From Prasinococcaceae sp. CCMP 1430 (lineage: Eukaryota > Prasinodermophyta > Palmophyllophyceae > Prasinococcales > Prasinococcaceae), in the NCBI GenBank assembly GCA_013416795.1, contig RQSC01001302.1:4485-68484 (forward strand): a stretch of DNA of 64,000 nt, written 5' to 3'. Positions 19,950 to 30,900 of this stretch are shown in pieces; the stretch's first letter is position 1, and each line of letters begins with the position of its first letter. Both the position numbers and the translations under genes were made by a program. Under the pieces are notes generated by a model. That model was not told the origin of the DNA. It searched no databases and saw only the letters and a program-made list of their open reading frames with translations.

Positions 19950-22947
19950 TTACGGAGGCGGTGGTGCCGCCGCGGCAGGGGGCGGATGCGCCGCAGCCGC
20001 AGCCGCCGCGGGCGCGGGCGCGCTCCCCCTGACCACCCCGATGGCCTTGTCCATGTCGACGGCACCCCCCTCCTCGAGCTGTTTGAAAATCTCTTTGCCG
20101 AGCGCGGCGCCGTCCACCGCCGCGCCGGGCGCGGCGAGCGCCACCTGCGCGAGGATGGCCTGCAGCTGCTCCATGGACATGTTTGTGGTGCCCGGCGCGG
20201 GCGTGGGCTGCGCCGCCGCCGGTGTGGGCGCTGCGCTCGCCGGGTTGAGGAAAGAGTCGGCGAGCAGCTCGTCCATGGTGATGCGTGTCCGCGGGTCGCG
20301 GTCGAGACAGCGCCGGATGGTGTGCATGAGCTGCGCGTTGGGCAGCTCGGGGAAGGCGATGGCGTGCTTGGGGTCGGTGATGGCGTGCAGCTTCTGGATG
20401 AAGGCCAGGTGCGAGAAGGGCGTGCGTCGGTACGCCATCTGGTACAGGATGCACCCCAGCGACCACACGTCGCTCGCGCGCCCCACCTTGATGGGCGCGC
20501 CACCCGGCCCCGCGTTGCCGCTGAGGATGGCCTCCGGGCTCATGTAGTTGAGCGTGCCCACCTGCCCCTCGCGCACAATGGACGTGGTGTTGTCGTTGAT
20601 GCGCTTGGCGATGCCGAAGTCGATGAGCTTCAGCGTGCCCTCCACGAACAAAAAGTTGGCGGGCTTCAAGTCCGAGTGCACGATGCGCGCCTCGTGGATG
20701 GTTTGCACGGCCTCGAGCATCTGCTGCCAGTACAGGCGCAGGAAGTTCTCATCGACTGCGCCGTTGCGCTCGCGGTCGCGCCGCGAGAGGAGCCGCGCCA
20801 GGTCGATCTCGCCGTACTCAAGCACCACAAAGATGAGGCCGTGGCGCTTGATGACGTCGTGCGCGATCAGCTGGATGATGTTGCTCTTCCCGCGCAGGCG
20901 CTTCAGCAGCGTTATCTCGTCCAGGAAGCCCGCAGCGCTCTCGGCGTCGCGGCCCGAGAGCTTGATGCGCTTCATCGCGTAGATCTTGCGATTGGGCGCC
21001 ATCACCTTGTACACCTTGCTAGAGCCACCCTTGCCGACGCACTCGAGCTTGGCGTACTTGACGCCTGCCACCACCACGCTGTTGTCGTCCTCGTGGAAGG
21101 GCAGCTTGACCGCGCCAGACACCGCCTTGTCCGCTTTGGCGCCCGAGCGCGCCTTGGGGTTCACCCGCACGTCTTCTGGAGATGGCGAGCGCTTCCCCCC
21201 CGGCTGCTGCTTTTGTTGCTCCTGCCCCTGCTGCTTCTGTTGTCGTTGCTGCTGCTGCGCCTGCTGCTGCTGTGCTCGTTGCAACGGCTCAGCCTTCTGC
21301 GCTTGAGCTGCTGCCTGCTGCGAGCGGTGCTGCGCGAGCTTCTCCTCAGCGCGCTGCTTGGCGGCGCCCTGCGCCTGTGCTGTCGCCGCGGCCGCGGCCG
21401 CGTGCTCCTTGCGGTTGGTCTCCACGGCACCGTGCAGCTCGCCCACCGCATCGACGTACGTGTTCATCGCGCTCACAGCACGCGAGGCGATGGCCAGCAC
21501 GGGTGTCTTTCCATCCTTGCCGTCGTTGTTGGTGTGCACCTTCTTTTTGGCCTTCCCGAGGCCAGCGCTTTTGCCCGGCGTCATCTGGGCGACGGCGCGA
21601 ACGCAGCCGTGCACGCGAGCGCGCGTCAGCTTGGCGCTCGACACACCACTCCGCGCGCTGGGGCGCGGGCCGCGCGAGCACGCACGCACGCACCTTGCGC
21701 TTCATTGCAGCTGCCATCTCCTCGTCGGGATCCTCCGCGATGGGCGAAGGGGTGGCCCCGACGCTAGGCACAGGCGCGGGCGCGGGCAGCTCCTCACCAG
21801 GGCGCACGCGGCGGGCGGGACCGCCCAAGCCTCCGAGGCGGCGCAGGCTACCAGCTTTCTTAGTGCTTGACGTCGGCGCGGGTGTGCTCAACGACGCCGC
21901 AGGCCTGGAGGGCGTCACCATCGCCGTCGCCGTCCGCGCCGCGGGTGAAGGCGCCAATGGAGGGAGCGCCGCGGCTGTCGCGGCCTGCCGCCTGCCGCCG
22001 ACCCTGTTCGTGCGAATCATGACGGTGTCATCTTCGGCGTCCGCCGCTTCCGGCACCGGCGCAGGCGCAGTCGCGGTCGCGGTCGCCGGCACCGCCGCGG
22101 GTGCGGGGGCGGGGGCGGCGGGGGGCCTGGCGGCGGTCGCCCCCCTCGCGGCGCGCGGTTTGACAAACACGGTGTCATCGTTGTCGTTCGGGGTGAAACG
22201 GGCTGGCGCGGCGGCCGGGTCAGGCGCACGGCGCGCCCGGCTCGAGCGGCGGCCGCTTGCGGGACGGATGGTGATGGTGTCGTCGCCGTCGATGAGCATT
22301 GGCGACGGTTGCGGCTCGGGTAGCGGCGCGCTCGCCACAGCGGCAACGCGGGAGGGCGTCGCGGCCACCTTTGCGGGCGTGGGGGCATCTGGCGGCCCCT
22401 CCACGGTGGCCCTCGCCAGCACGGAGGGATCGATGGCGCCGCCGCTTTGCAGCTGCGCGCGGGCCTCCTCGATCGCCTCGGCTGGGGCGGCTCCCCTGTC
22501 GCTGCCCTTGCGGAGGATGCCCTCGGCCTTGCCGGTGTTGCCGGCGAAGCTCTCGAGCAACGCCCAGGCGACGTACAGCAGCGCGAATTCCTCGCCAACG
22601 TGCTGCGCCTTGAGGCATCGGAAGGTGTCGCGCGCGTCCTCCTCAGACTCAACCATCTGTTGCAGCGCGTATCCGACCCACAGGCGCAGGTAGTCGGCGT
22701 TCTTGCTCATGCCGGAGCGCGGGACCGTCTTGACCGCCCAGCCGTACAGGCGCAACAGCTCGGACGGCCGCCCGCCGGTGCCCTCCTCGTGCTCGAGGAA
22801 GGCGAGCCACGCGCGCGGGCGCGCCGCATCTGACATGAGCGAGGCCGCGAGCGTGGCGCGCTCGGCGGCTGCGGCGCTCTCGTCGGCGTCGCCGTCTGAG
22901 CGAGCGCGGCGGGCGCGCGCGCGGCCGAGCGGCGTCGCCGCGGCCAT
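19950..22947 (-). CDS. MPS1: MPS1/TTK spindle-checkpoint protein kinase
   Basis: Dual-specificity kinase that recruits checkpoint proteins to unattached kinetochores. Exons 22947-21694 and 21584-19950 join at phase 0 (intron GTGCGT..CCAG, 109 bases) to give 962 residues. The N-terminus carries the TPR-like domain of MPS1/BUB1 kinases (ADYLRLWVGYAL, DARDTFRCLK, LLYVAWALLESFAGNTGKAE). A disordered region with TVFVKP/TVMIRT repeats and a Gln-rich tract follows. The kinase domain (about residues 590-860) has the G-loop GKGGSSKVY, AMKRIKL lysine, HSDLKPANFL, DFGIAKRI and VGTLNYMSPEAI; the last two are hallmark MPS1 sequences. The start is the first ATG giving MAAATPLGRAR; upstream in-frame sequence is low complexity. 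It diverges from the pirin gene. Confidence 0.93.
21190..21335 (-). repeat. CAG/CTG-rich tract encoding polyglutamine-like segment
   Basis: Imperfect CTGCTG/TGCTGTTG repeats on the plus strand encode a Gln-rich stretch (QQQQAQQQQRQQKQQ) just before the MPS1 kinase domain. Such tracts are prone to length change. Confidence 0.85.
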
Positions 22948-23562
22948 CGCGCTCGCCAAGGCGCGCTCGCCGCGGGCGGCGCCGCGGCCGCTGCGCGCGC
23001 TCTGGAGCGAAACGCCTCTCTCCCCCACACCCCCCCTCCCCCACCCACACACACCCGCTCACCCGCTCGCCGCCCGCGCACACGCGCGCTCGTGCGCGCG
23101 CGCACGATTCCCGCACGCATCAACTTTCATCGCCGCGAGTCTGCGCGAGTACCATATTCGTACCATCTAAAATGCACGCAAAGATACCTTTTTTAGAAAC
23201 GCAAACCGAAAAATTCCAATCGAACTTTCGAGTTTGCAACGGCCATGCGGTTTTCGTTGTCTTGCACCCAATGCTTTTTGATGTACAAGTGAATCGACAC
23301 GTCAAAACGCATTCGGGCCTCGCGGGGCGCGCGCGCTGGGTAACAACGCCCGCGCGCGCGCGCGGTTTGGGGTTGGCGCTCCTTCGTCCAAAAACGCATG
23401 CGTTCTATCGGCGTCGAAAAACGCGCGCATTTGAGGTTTGCACCATGAGTTGGTGTGCCCCCTTTGGATGTAGGGTTTGTGGTGTGGGTCGAACGCTGGC
23501 GCCGCCGGCGGCGCCGCTGTGGCGCCGCCACGCGGGCGGGGGGGAGGGGGGTGGGGGCAGAG
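22948..23562. other. Divergent promoter region between MPS1 and pirin
   Basis: The region contains an AT-rich island at about 23105-23310 (TCGTACCATCTAAAATGCACG, TACCTTTTTTAGAAACGC) in otherwise GC-rich sequence. It is the likely shared regulatory space for the two divergent genes. No coding frame is supported. Confidence 0.45.
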
Positions 23563-24834
23563 ATGAGTCAGAAGGGAACGCAGCTCACACGCAGCGCGCG
23601 CTCTGCTGCCGCCAGCTCGCAAGCCGGCGCAGCAGGGTTCGCGGCGGCAGAGGCCCGGGCGCGCGAGCGCGGGCGCCTGCGGCCGGCGGCGCGGCGAACG
23701 AACGCACTTGCGCTTGAGCGTCTGAATGAACGCCTCAACCTCCGCCTCGAGCTGCTCCGAGAGCGCCATCGCGCCCCCTCCCCTCCCTCGCCTTGCCCGC
23801 CTGCGCCGCGGCCGCCACACCTCCGCCCTCGCGATTCAAGCGCCACCGCGGCGGCGGCGACGGCGGCTGCCAAGGTTGCCAAGGCTGCCGCGGCCGGGGC
23901 GGCGTCCGCAGCGACGCGCGGCGTGCGCCGCGTGATGCCCGCGCCCCCGCGACACTGGGTGGGCAACGGTTTTCACGTGTACCCCGTCTTCGAGCGGCTG
24001 GCGTTCACCGAGGAGGTGAGCCCCTGGCTCATGTTTGACTACGCGGCGCCCAAGGACTTCCCGCCGGCGAAGCGCGCGGGCGAACGGCGCGGCGTGGGCC
24101 GGCACCCACACCGCGGCTTCGAGACGGTGACCATCGCCTTCCAGGGCGAGGTGGAGCACGCCGACTCGACGGGCAACCGCGACGTCATCGGCCCCGGCGA
24201 CGTGCAGTGGATGACCGCCGGTCGAGGCATCGTGCATGAGGAGTTCCACAGCGAGGCGTTCGCTGCCAGCGGCGGGACATTCGAGATGTGCCAGCTTTGG
24301 CTCAACCTGCCCGCCGCAAAGAAGATGACCAAGCCCAACTACCAGCCCATCCTGGCTGGGGACATCCCTGAGGTGGCGCTTCCCGCGGAGGGCGGCGCGG
24401 GCGGCGAGGCGGGCTCGGTGCGCGTCATCGCCGGCTCGTATGGCGGCGCGGCCGGGCCGGCGCGCACGCACTCCCCCGTGGAGCTATGGGATGTCGCGCT
24501 TGGACCCAAGGGCGCCTTCAGCCGCCTTGAGCTGCCAGACAGCCACAACGTTGTGGTATTCGTGCGCAGGGGGGAGGTGCTGCTCGGCGCCGAAGGGGAG
24601 GAACGCGTTGTCAAGGCGCAGGGGGTGGCGCTCATGGAGCGCGGTGGCGCGGGCGGAGAGGGTGCCACGTCGAGCGTGCGCCTCGCGGCAAACCAGCGCG
24701 GCACACAGGTGCTGCTGCTCGCAGGCGAGCCGCTGGACGAGCCCATCGCCGCGCAGGGACCCTTCGTGATGAACACACAGAAGCAGCTGCACCAGGCGAT
24801 GGATGACTACTACAGCGGCAAAATGGGGAGGTAA
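23563..24834 (+). CDS. PIR: Pirin (iron-binding cupin)
   Basis: Pirins are non-haem Fe cupins that act as redox-sensing transcription cofactors or quercetin dioxygenases. From residue about 125 (MPAPPRHWVGNGFHVYPVF) the sequence is clear pirin. HPHRGFETVT supplies two metal histidines, WMTAGRGIVHEE the third histidine and the glutamate, and QLWLNLP and GPFVMNT follow. The ATG at 23563 gives 423 residues with a long Ala/Arg-rich leader, possibly a targeting sequence. The internal ATG at 23935 would give a standard-length pirin without it. The C-terminus stops at SGKMGR, about 15 residues short of the usual end, and the stop codon lies inside a perfect donor-like GGGAG/GTAAGT. A last exon may be missing, but no plausible one lies before the next gene. 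Confidence 0.88.
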   Translation: MSQKGTQLTRSARSAAASSQAGAAGFAAAEARARERGRLRPAARRTNALALERLNERLNLRLELLRERHRAPSPPSPCPPAPRPPHLRPRDSSATAAAATAAAKVAKAAAAGAASAATRGVRRVMPAPPRHWVGNGFHVYPVFERLAFTEEVSPWLMFDYAAPKDFPPAKRAGERRGVGRHPHRGFETVTIAFQGEVEHADSTGNRDVIGPGDVQWMTAGRGIVHEEFHSEAFAASGGTFEMCQLWLNLPAAKKMTKPNYQPILAGDIPEVALPAEGGAGGEAGSVRVIAGSYGGAAGPARTHSPVELWDVALGPKGAFSRLELPDSHNVVVFVRRGEVLLGAEGEERVVKAQGVALMERGGAGGEGATSSVRLAANQRGTQVLLLAGEPLDEPIAAQGPFVMNTQKQLHQAMDDYYSGKMGR

Positions 24835-24960
24835 GTAAAGGCCTCGCGCTCCCGGCTGGTGGCATAGTCCGCCGCGCGCGCGCGCGCGCGCTTCGGCCGT
24901 GCGATGCCCGTCGCTGTTTGAACGATGCGCGAGCGCACGGCGTACGTCTTACGACACGCG

Positions 24961-27900
24961 TCACACGCTCTTGTAATGCACGGACATGAACATGTCAACG
25001 CGATCGGCGAGCGTCTTGCCCTTGCAAAGCAGCCACGCGAGGTACGCCACGCCCGCCTTGAACTCGGACAGGCTCATCTCCTGGTCGCCTCCCCGCACCC
25101 CGCCCCGCCCGGCCTTTGAGCTGCCGCCCAAATCCTCTATGTGCATCAGCGCGTCCTGAGGCTCGGCCGCGTGCAGGTCCGGCGCGGGCGGGGGTGGTGC
25201 GGCGGCGGCCGACGGCGGCGGTAGCATGGTGGCGATGACCTCGATAGCCTCGCTCTCGATCTCCTCCTCCTCGTCTATGTTTGCCTCGACAGCGGCGCGG
25301 CGCAGCGCCTCGAGCCGCGCCTCAACCACGTCGTCGTCCTCCTCCTCCTCGAACATTGCGGCCTCCTCGAAATTCTGCACCGCCTTGGTGGGTGTCTCGT
25401 CCTTGAGGAAGAAGGGCAGCTTGCCGCGGTCATCATCGGCGAACTGCACGTAGACTGAGCGCGCCTTCATAATGGACACCTTGTTGCCCGTGCAACGCCA
25501 GTCCTTGCACATGGTCACGAAGGCACCGAGTCCCACGGCCCGGCCGCCGGTCTTGCGCGAGTCCCACGCGCGCTTGAGGTCTCGCGCATCCCTCGCGTTG
25601 TATTTGAACTTTTTAAAGGCCCTCTCGAAGGCCTCGTCCATCTCCAACCGCTCCGCGCGCGGGGCAACCACCTCCTCCATGAAGAGCGCCAGGGCGTACC
25701 CCACGCCGCGGCGCGTGTGCGGGAACGCATTCACGCTGAGGTGACCGCGCTTGCCAACCAGCCAGGAGAGGCGCACCAGCAGGTCCATGAACTCGTCGAA
25801 CGTGATGGCGTCGTCGACCTTCTTGTTCGGGTCGGGGCGGAGGCCGCCGGCAACCTGCCCCTTCTGATCGATCTTGAGCGAGGTCATGACCGGCCCATTG
25901 ACCACGCCGAACATGGCGTTGACTGTCGGGTTCTGCGGTTCCGAGAGGGCGTCGGGCAGCCGCAAACTCCTCATGAAGTCGTCCAGCTATCGCAGGTTGT
26001 GCGCGCGAGTGCATTAGCGCACGTCCTCGCGCGTCAGCATCGAAACTTTGTCGCAAGGGCTGGAGCGCGCGCGGTGCGAGCTCCCGCGCCACAGCGCACG
26101 CGCGCGCACTAAGTACCTGAATGAGGGTCATCTGGAACGGGTTGTTCTCGCCCACGCTCCCGGCGCTGCAGTAGTACTGGAAGATCGACTTGGCCATGGC
26201 GTAGCAGCGAACCAGCTGCATGCCGATGTCCTTGTCGGGAGGGAGCGGCCTCGGCAGGACCAGGTCGGCGGGCCCTTTGCCAGGCGCCACGTCGGCATCG
26301 AGCTCGAGCGGGATGCGCATCTTGTTGTGCCCCTCCGCCGCAGCGACGATGTTGTATAGGCCGCCGCTCTGCGCGCCGAAGGTGTATGTGCCATCCTCGC
26401 CACACACCGTGCGCATCTTTATCTTCCCATTGCGCTTCAGCCACACGACGGCACCGCTGAGCCCACCCGTGCCGGCGTTAATGCTGAATACTCGGCCACT
26501 CACATTGAATTTCACGCACTCGAGCGCTGCGTCGACGCCTTCGATGTCACCATCCACAATGGGCGCCGGGATGTCCACGGCCTTGAAGAAGCCGGTCGCC
26601 TCGACGTGCACGGTGTAATTGGCGCACAACAGGTCCTCGAAGGCATACTCACCGCCCTCGCCGGTGCGCGCGTCAGCCATCTGGTCGCCGGTCGCTCCCA
26701 ATAGCACCACGCGCACATCGTGCAGCGCGTCGCCGCTCTCAGCGTCCGACACGCGGCCGTACACAGCGTAGCGAGTGAGCGACACGCTGGCGTCAAGCTC
26801 GATGTCCTCGAAGGGCACCTCGACGGTCGTCGTGTTGGTTGTGTATCGGTCAGCGTCAAACTTGGCAAAATACCAGCCTGGGCGCACTCCCTCGATGCGG
26901 AAGGTGCCGTCCTCTGCGGACATCCCCGTCTTGCGCGATGGCTTCAGTGCAGCGCCTCGCTTCTTGCCGCCGCCGGCCGGGTTGAGGGTGATGGATGCGG
27001 CAGGAACGGGCACGATCGTGTTCTCGGTACTGTTCAAGAGATCTTTGACGGTGCCGTACACAGCGAATGCGATCTCAGCGAGCTTGAAGTTCTGATCAAC
27101 ATCGCCACCGTCGACAACCAGCGGCACCACGCTCGGATGGTAGCCGCTGGCTGACGCGCGCAGCGCGTACGTGCCCTCGTTCAGCTCCAGGCCGTAGCTC
27201 CCGAAGCCGTCCGAGACGGTGGTCGCAACCTCGGTGCCATTCCCGTCAAGGAGCGTGATCTCGGCGTCCTCGACGTAGCCACCTTGTTCGCCGGCGCTCT
27301 CGACCATGCCGCGGAGGACGAGCGTCGCTGTCTGCAAGACGATCTCGGGCATGACCATGCTCGCTACGGCGGCGGCCGCGCCAGCAGCGCTGTCGGCAGG
27401 GTCGGCATCATCGGCCTGTCCTGCCGCGGCGTCCGCCACAGCCCTGCGGCGGGCGTCCGCCTCGACGCCGACGCTCAATGGCACCGCGACGGCCGAGTAC
27501 CCATCCAGCGTGACGCGCGCCTTGTACTCACCCGCGCGCGCTTTGAAGTTGTACTCGCCATCGTCGTCAGCATAGGTTCGCCCCATGACATCACCGTCGC
27601 TGTTCACCAGGACGACCTCGGCGCCCGACAGTCTGTAGTTTGTTTCCGCGTCGCTGAGGCAACCTTCGACAGTGTACACAGTCGGCTTGAGCTCGTCATT
27701 GACAATGGCGTCGCCGTTTTGCAACTGCACCGTATCCTCAACCGTGTCAAAGTCCGGCGCCGACACGCGCCGCGTATATGCCGCCGGCGGGGCGGCGAGT
27801 GAGTACTCGCCGGCCTCGTTGGTGACCGCGCTGGCGACAACTGCACTTTCAGCATCCAACAGCTCGACGGTGGCGCCGGCGAAGGGACCGTCGCCGTCCA

Positions 27901-30900
27901 CCTCGGTGATGGTGCCCGACACTTCGTTTTTCTCGATCTCGAGCTCGATGTTGCAGTTCGCGGCGTCCTCAACGACGGCGACGGTCGCGTAAGCGTTGTC
28001 ATAGCCCGGGCAAACCACTCGGCGCGTGTACTCGCCAGCAGGCAAGCGCACCTCATACTTTCCCTCAGTGTCAGTAGTGACGAGTGTCTCCTCACTGTCC
28101 GCATCAAGGAACGCGAGCTCGGACCCGCCGATCGGTTCACTGTCCCTGGAGTCAACAACGCACCCGCTCAGATCGTACTTGAGCGTCACAGCGCGTAGAT
28201 CGTCGACCGCGACATCGTCGTCGTCCACGTCCGCTGCAGCTTCAGCTGAGGCGTGCGAGGTTGCGCTAGCCACTAGCGTGACCTTTGGGTGCTTTCCGTG
28301 CGCCACCGCCACGGTGTAGTTGCCGTCTTTGTCAGTCGTGGCAGTGGCAAGAAACTCGCCACTGCCCGCGTCTAGAGCCTTGACCTCAGCGCCCTCGAGA
28401 GGTCGATCTGACTCGGAGGAGCGCACTCGGCCCGATAGAAGGATGGGCTCGCGCACCAATTCAACGTCAAGTGCGCCGCCTGGCCCGACCGGGCCAGCGA
28501 GAGTCTCCTTGAGTGACGCGGTGCCTTCTCTGTACCTCTCGGCGCGTACCACCGCGTGCACCGCTGCCGACGGCGGAAGCTTCCCGCAGCTCCACTCCCC
28601 CTCCGTGTTGGTGTCACACTCCATGAGACCAGCGGCGGTGGTCACCGTGACGAGGGCGCCAGATATGGGCTTGCCTGTGGCAGCGTCAACCACCCTCCCC
28701 CCTACTGGGTAAACGATGAATTCGAGCTCGAGGATGATTCCTCCACTAGGCGCCACTTGGCCTTTCTTCGGAGCGCTGCACGCTTGCACCAGCGGCCGGA
28801 ACCCCTCCATTGATGCGCGCAGCACGCTCACGGCCCCGGCGCGTAGCTCGACGACGAAGATTCCGTCGGCGTCGGCTGTCACCGTATCGGCCTTGCCTTT
28901 GCCAAGGGACACGAGCGCCCCCGCAAGGGGTTGCCCTGTGCCAGCATCCTGCACGGTGCCAGTGACGCTAACCTTCGCTCCCCCGCGACGTACAAACAGC
29001 ACCGCTCCGGCTGCCAACAGCAGGCCCCCCACGGCACCGCCGGCGATCGGACCCAGGGGAAGGCCAGCTCCGGCAGTGGACTCATCGTCGATCGTGGGGC
29101 AGATATTGTGCACATCGCACTGCGAAGGCAGCAGCGTCTGCTGGCTGTCGGCACAGCAGCGCACAGACTGGCACATTTCGAGGTAGAAGTCGTAGATCAG
29201 CGCTGTATCAGCTCGGGGGTCATCAACCGTGATCTTTTGTACGGCCTCGACGAAGCTCTTGCGCGCGCCCACCCTGTCAATTGAAGCAATGAAGGCAGCA
29301 TCACAGGTACATGATGCTGCCTGCCCACTGAACCAGGAGCGGAGCACGTGCTCCTCGTCGGTGCCCCCGACGCACTTCGACCGCATGATCGACACCGCCG
29401 TCATGCCATCATCGCCGTCCAGCATTCCAGTTCCTAAGCCAGTCCTCTGCGCCGACCCCCCGCCTGCGTCTGCACCCTCAGCCTCAGGCAGTGATGATGG
29501 GTCTGGCAGGAAGCCACCCCACCATGGAAGGGGTGGGCTCGGGGGAGGAGTCGGCGGCGGAGACGGGGGCGGTGAAGGAGGCGGCAAAGGAGGCGGCGAA
29601 GGCGGGCTCGATGGCGGTGGCAGTGGCAGTGGTGGCTGTAACGGCGGTGGTGGGCCAGGAGGAGGTGGTGTCCAGAGCTCTGCCGGGCGGTCGTAGCGGT
29701 CTGCCTTTCTCGTGAACCAGACAACGGCGGTATTGGATTTCCATCCGAGCACATAAACGATGCGGTCATTAGGATGCACTGCGACACCATGGACGGGAGC
29801 ACTTCCCGCTGGTAACTGTCCGGCATACTTGATTCGGCCGTCCATGGAACGCACCAGCGCGACGACAGTGCTCGCCTCGCCGCCAGGCACGTAAAGATTG
29901 CGCCCATCGCGCGTCGCCGCGATGCTCTGGACGTCATCAGAGAAGTCGGCAGAATTGGGCAGCTTCACTTGGGTAATGCGCTCGAGATTGCCGCGCCAAT
30001 CCAGGTTCGAGCCGCGCTGGAACACGTCAACGTACGAGTTGGCGCCATTACGGAGGGCCAACACGTAAACGAACGACGGCGACATAGGCTTCATGGTGTG
30101 GTGGTTGCGGGTGGGAACTTCGACAGCAGCCAGCGGCCTGTCCTTGACCTGCATGGTGTCGACATTTTGGTAGAAGATTGCACCCGTGCCGGCGTCTCGC
30201 GGATACGCCACCAGCACGCCAGCGTCGTAGCCCAGCGCATACACGTACCTGCCGTCCGCACTCACCACCACCGATCGCGCATGGCGGGTGATATTTGTGA
30301 CTGCGTTCCGGCTCTCATCCACGGCGAGACACCTCCCATCCTCCAGAAGGTACTCTGAGCCGGGCATGGAGGGCGGCGGCGTCGGCGGCGGGTGGGGCGG
30401 CAGACTCGGGGGAGGCGGGATCGGCGGAGGTGGATGCGGCGGTGGGGACGGCGGCGGAGAAGGCGGTGACGACGGCGGTGGAGTGGGTGGCGGGCTTGGC
30501 GGCGGGCTCGGCGGGGGGCTCGGCGGAGGCCTTGGTGGCAGACTCGGCGGGAGGCTTGGCGGCGGGCTCGGCGGGGGGCTCGGCGGGCTGGGTGGTGGCG
30601 GCGAGCACAATCCCGTAGCTACGCACGGCGGCGGCGGACTCGGCGGCGGCCAGGGGGGTAACGGAGGCAGAGGTGGCGGGCTTGGCGGTGGCGAGGGCGG
30701 CGCGTTCGGCGGCGGGCTCGGAGCGTCCTTCAGTTGCGACCCCGCCGACGGCGTGGGCAACGCCGGCGTGGGCCCCGAGGCGGTGGGCTGGGCGGCGGGC
30801 TGGGTGGCGGGCTGGGCGGCGAGCTCGGAGGCGGGCTCGGAGGCGGGCTTGGGGGTACGGACGGAGGTGGGGATGGTGGTGGGCTTGGTGGTGGGCTTGG

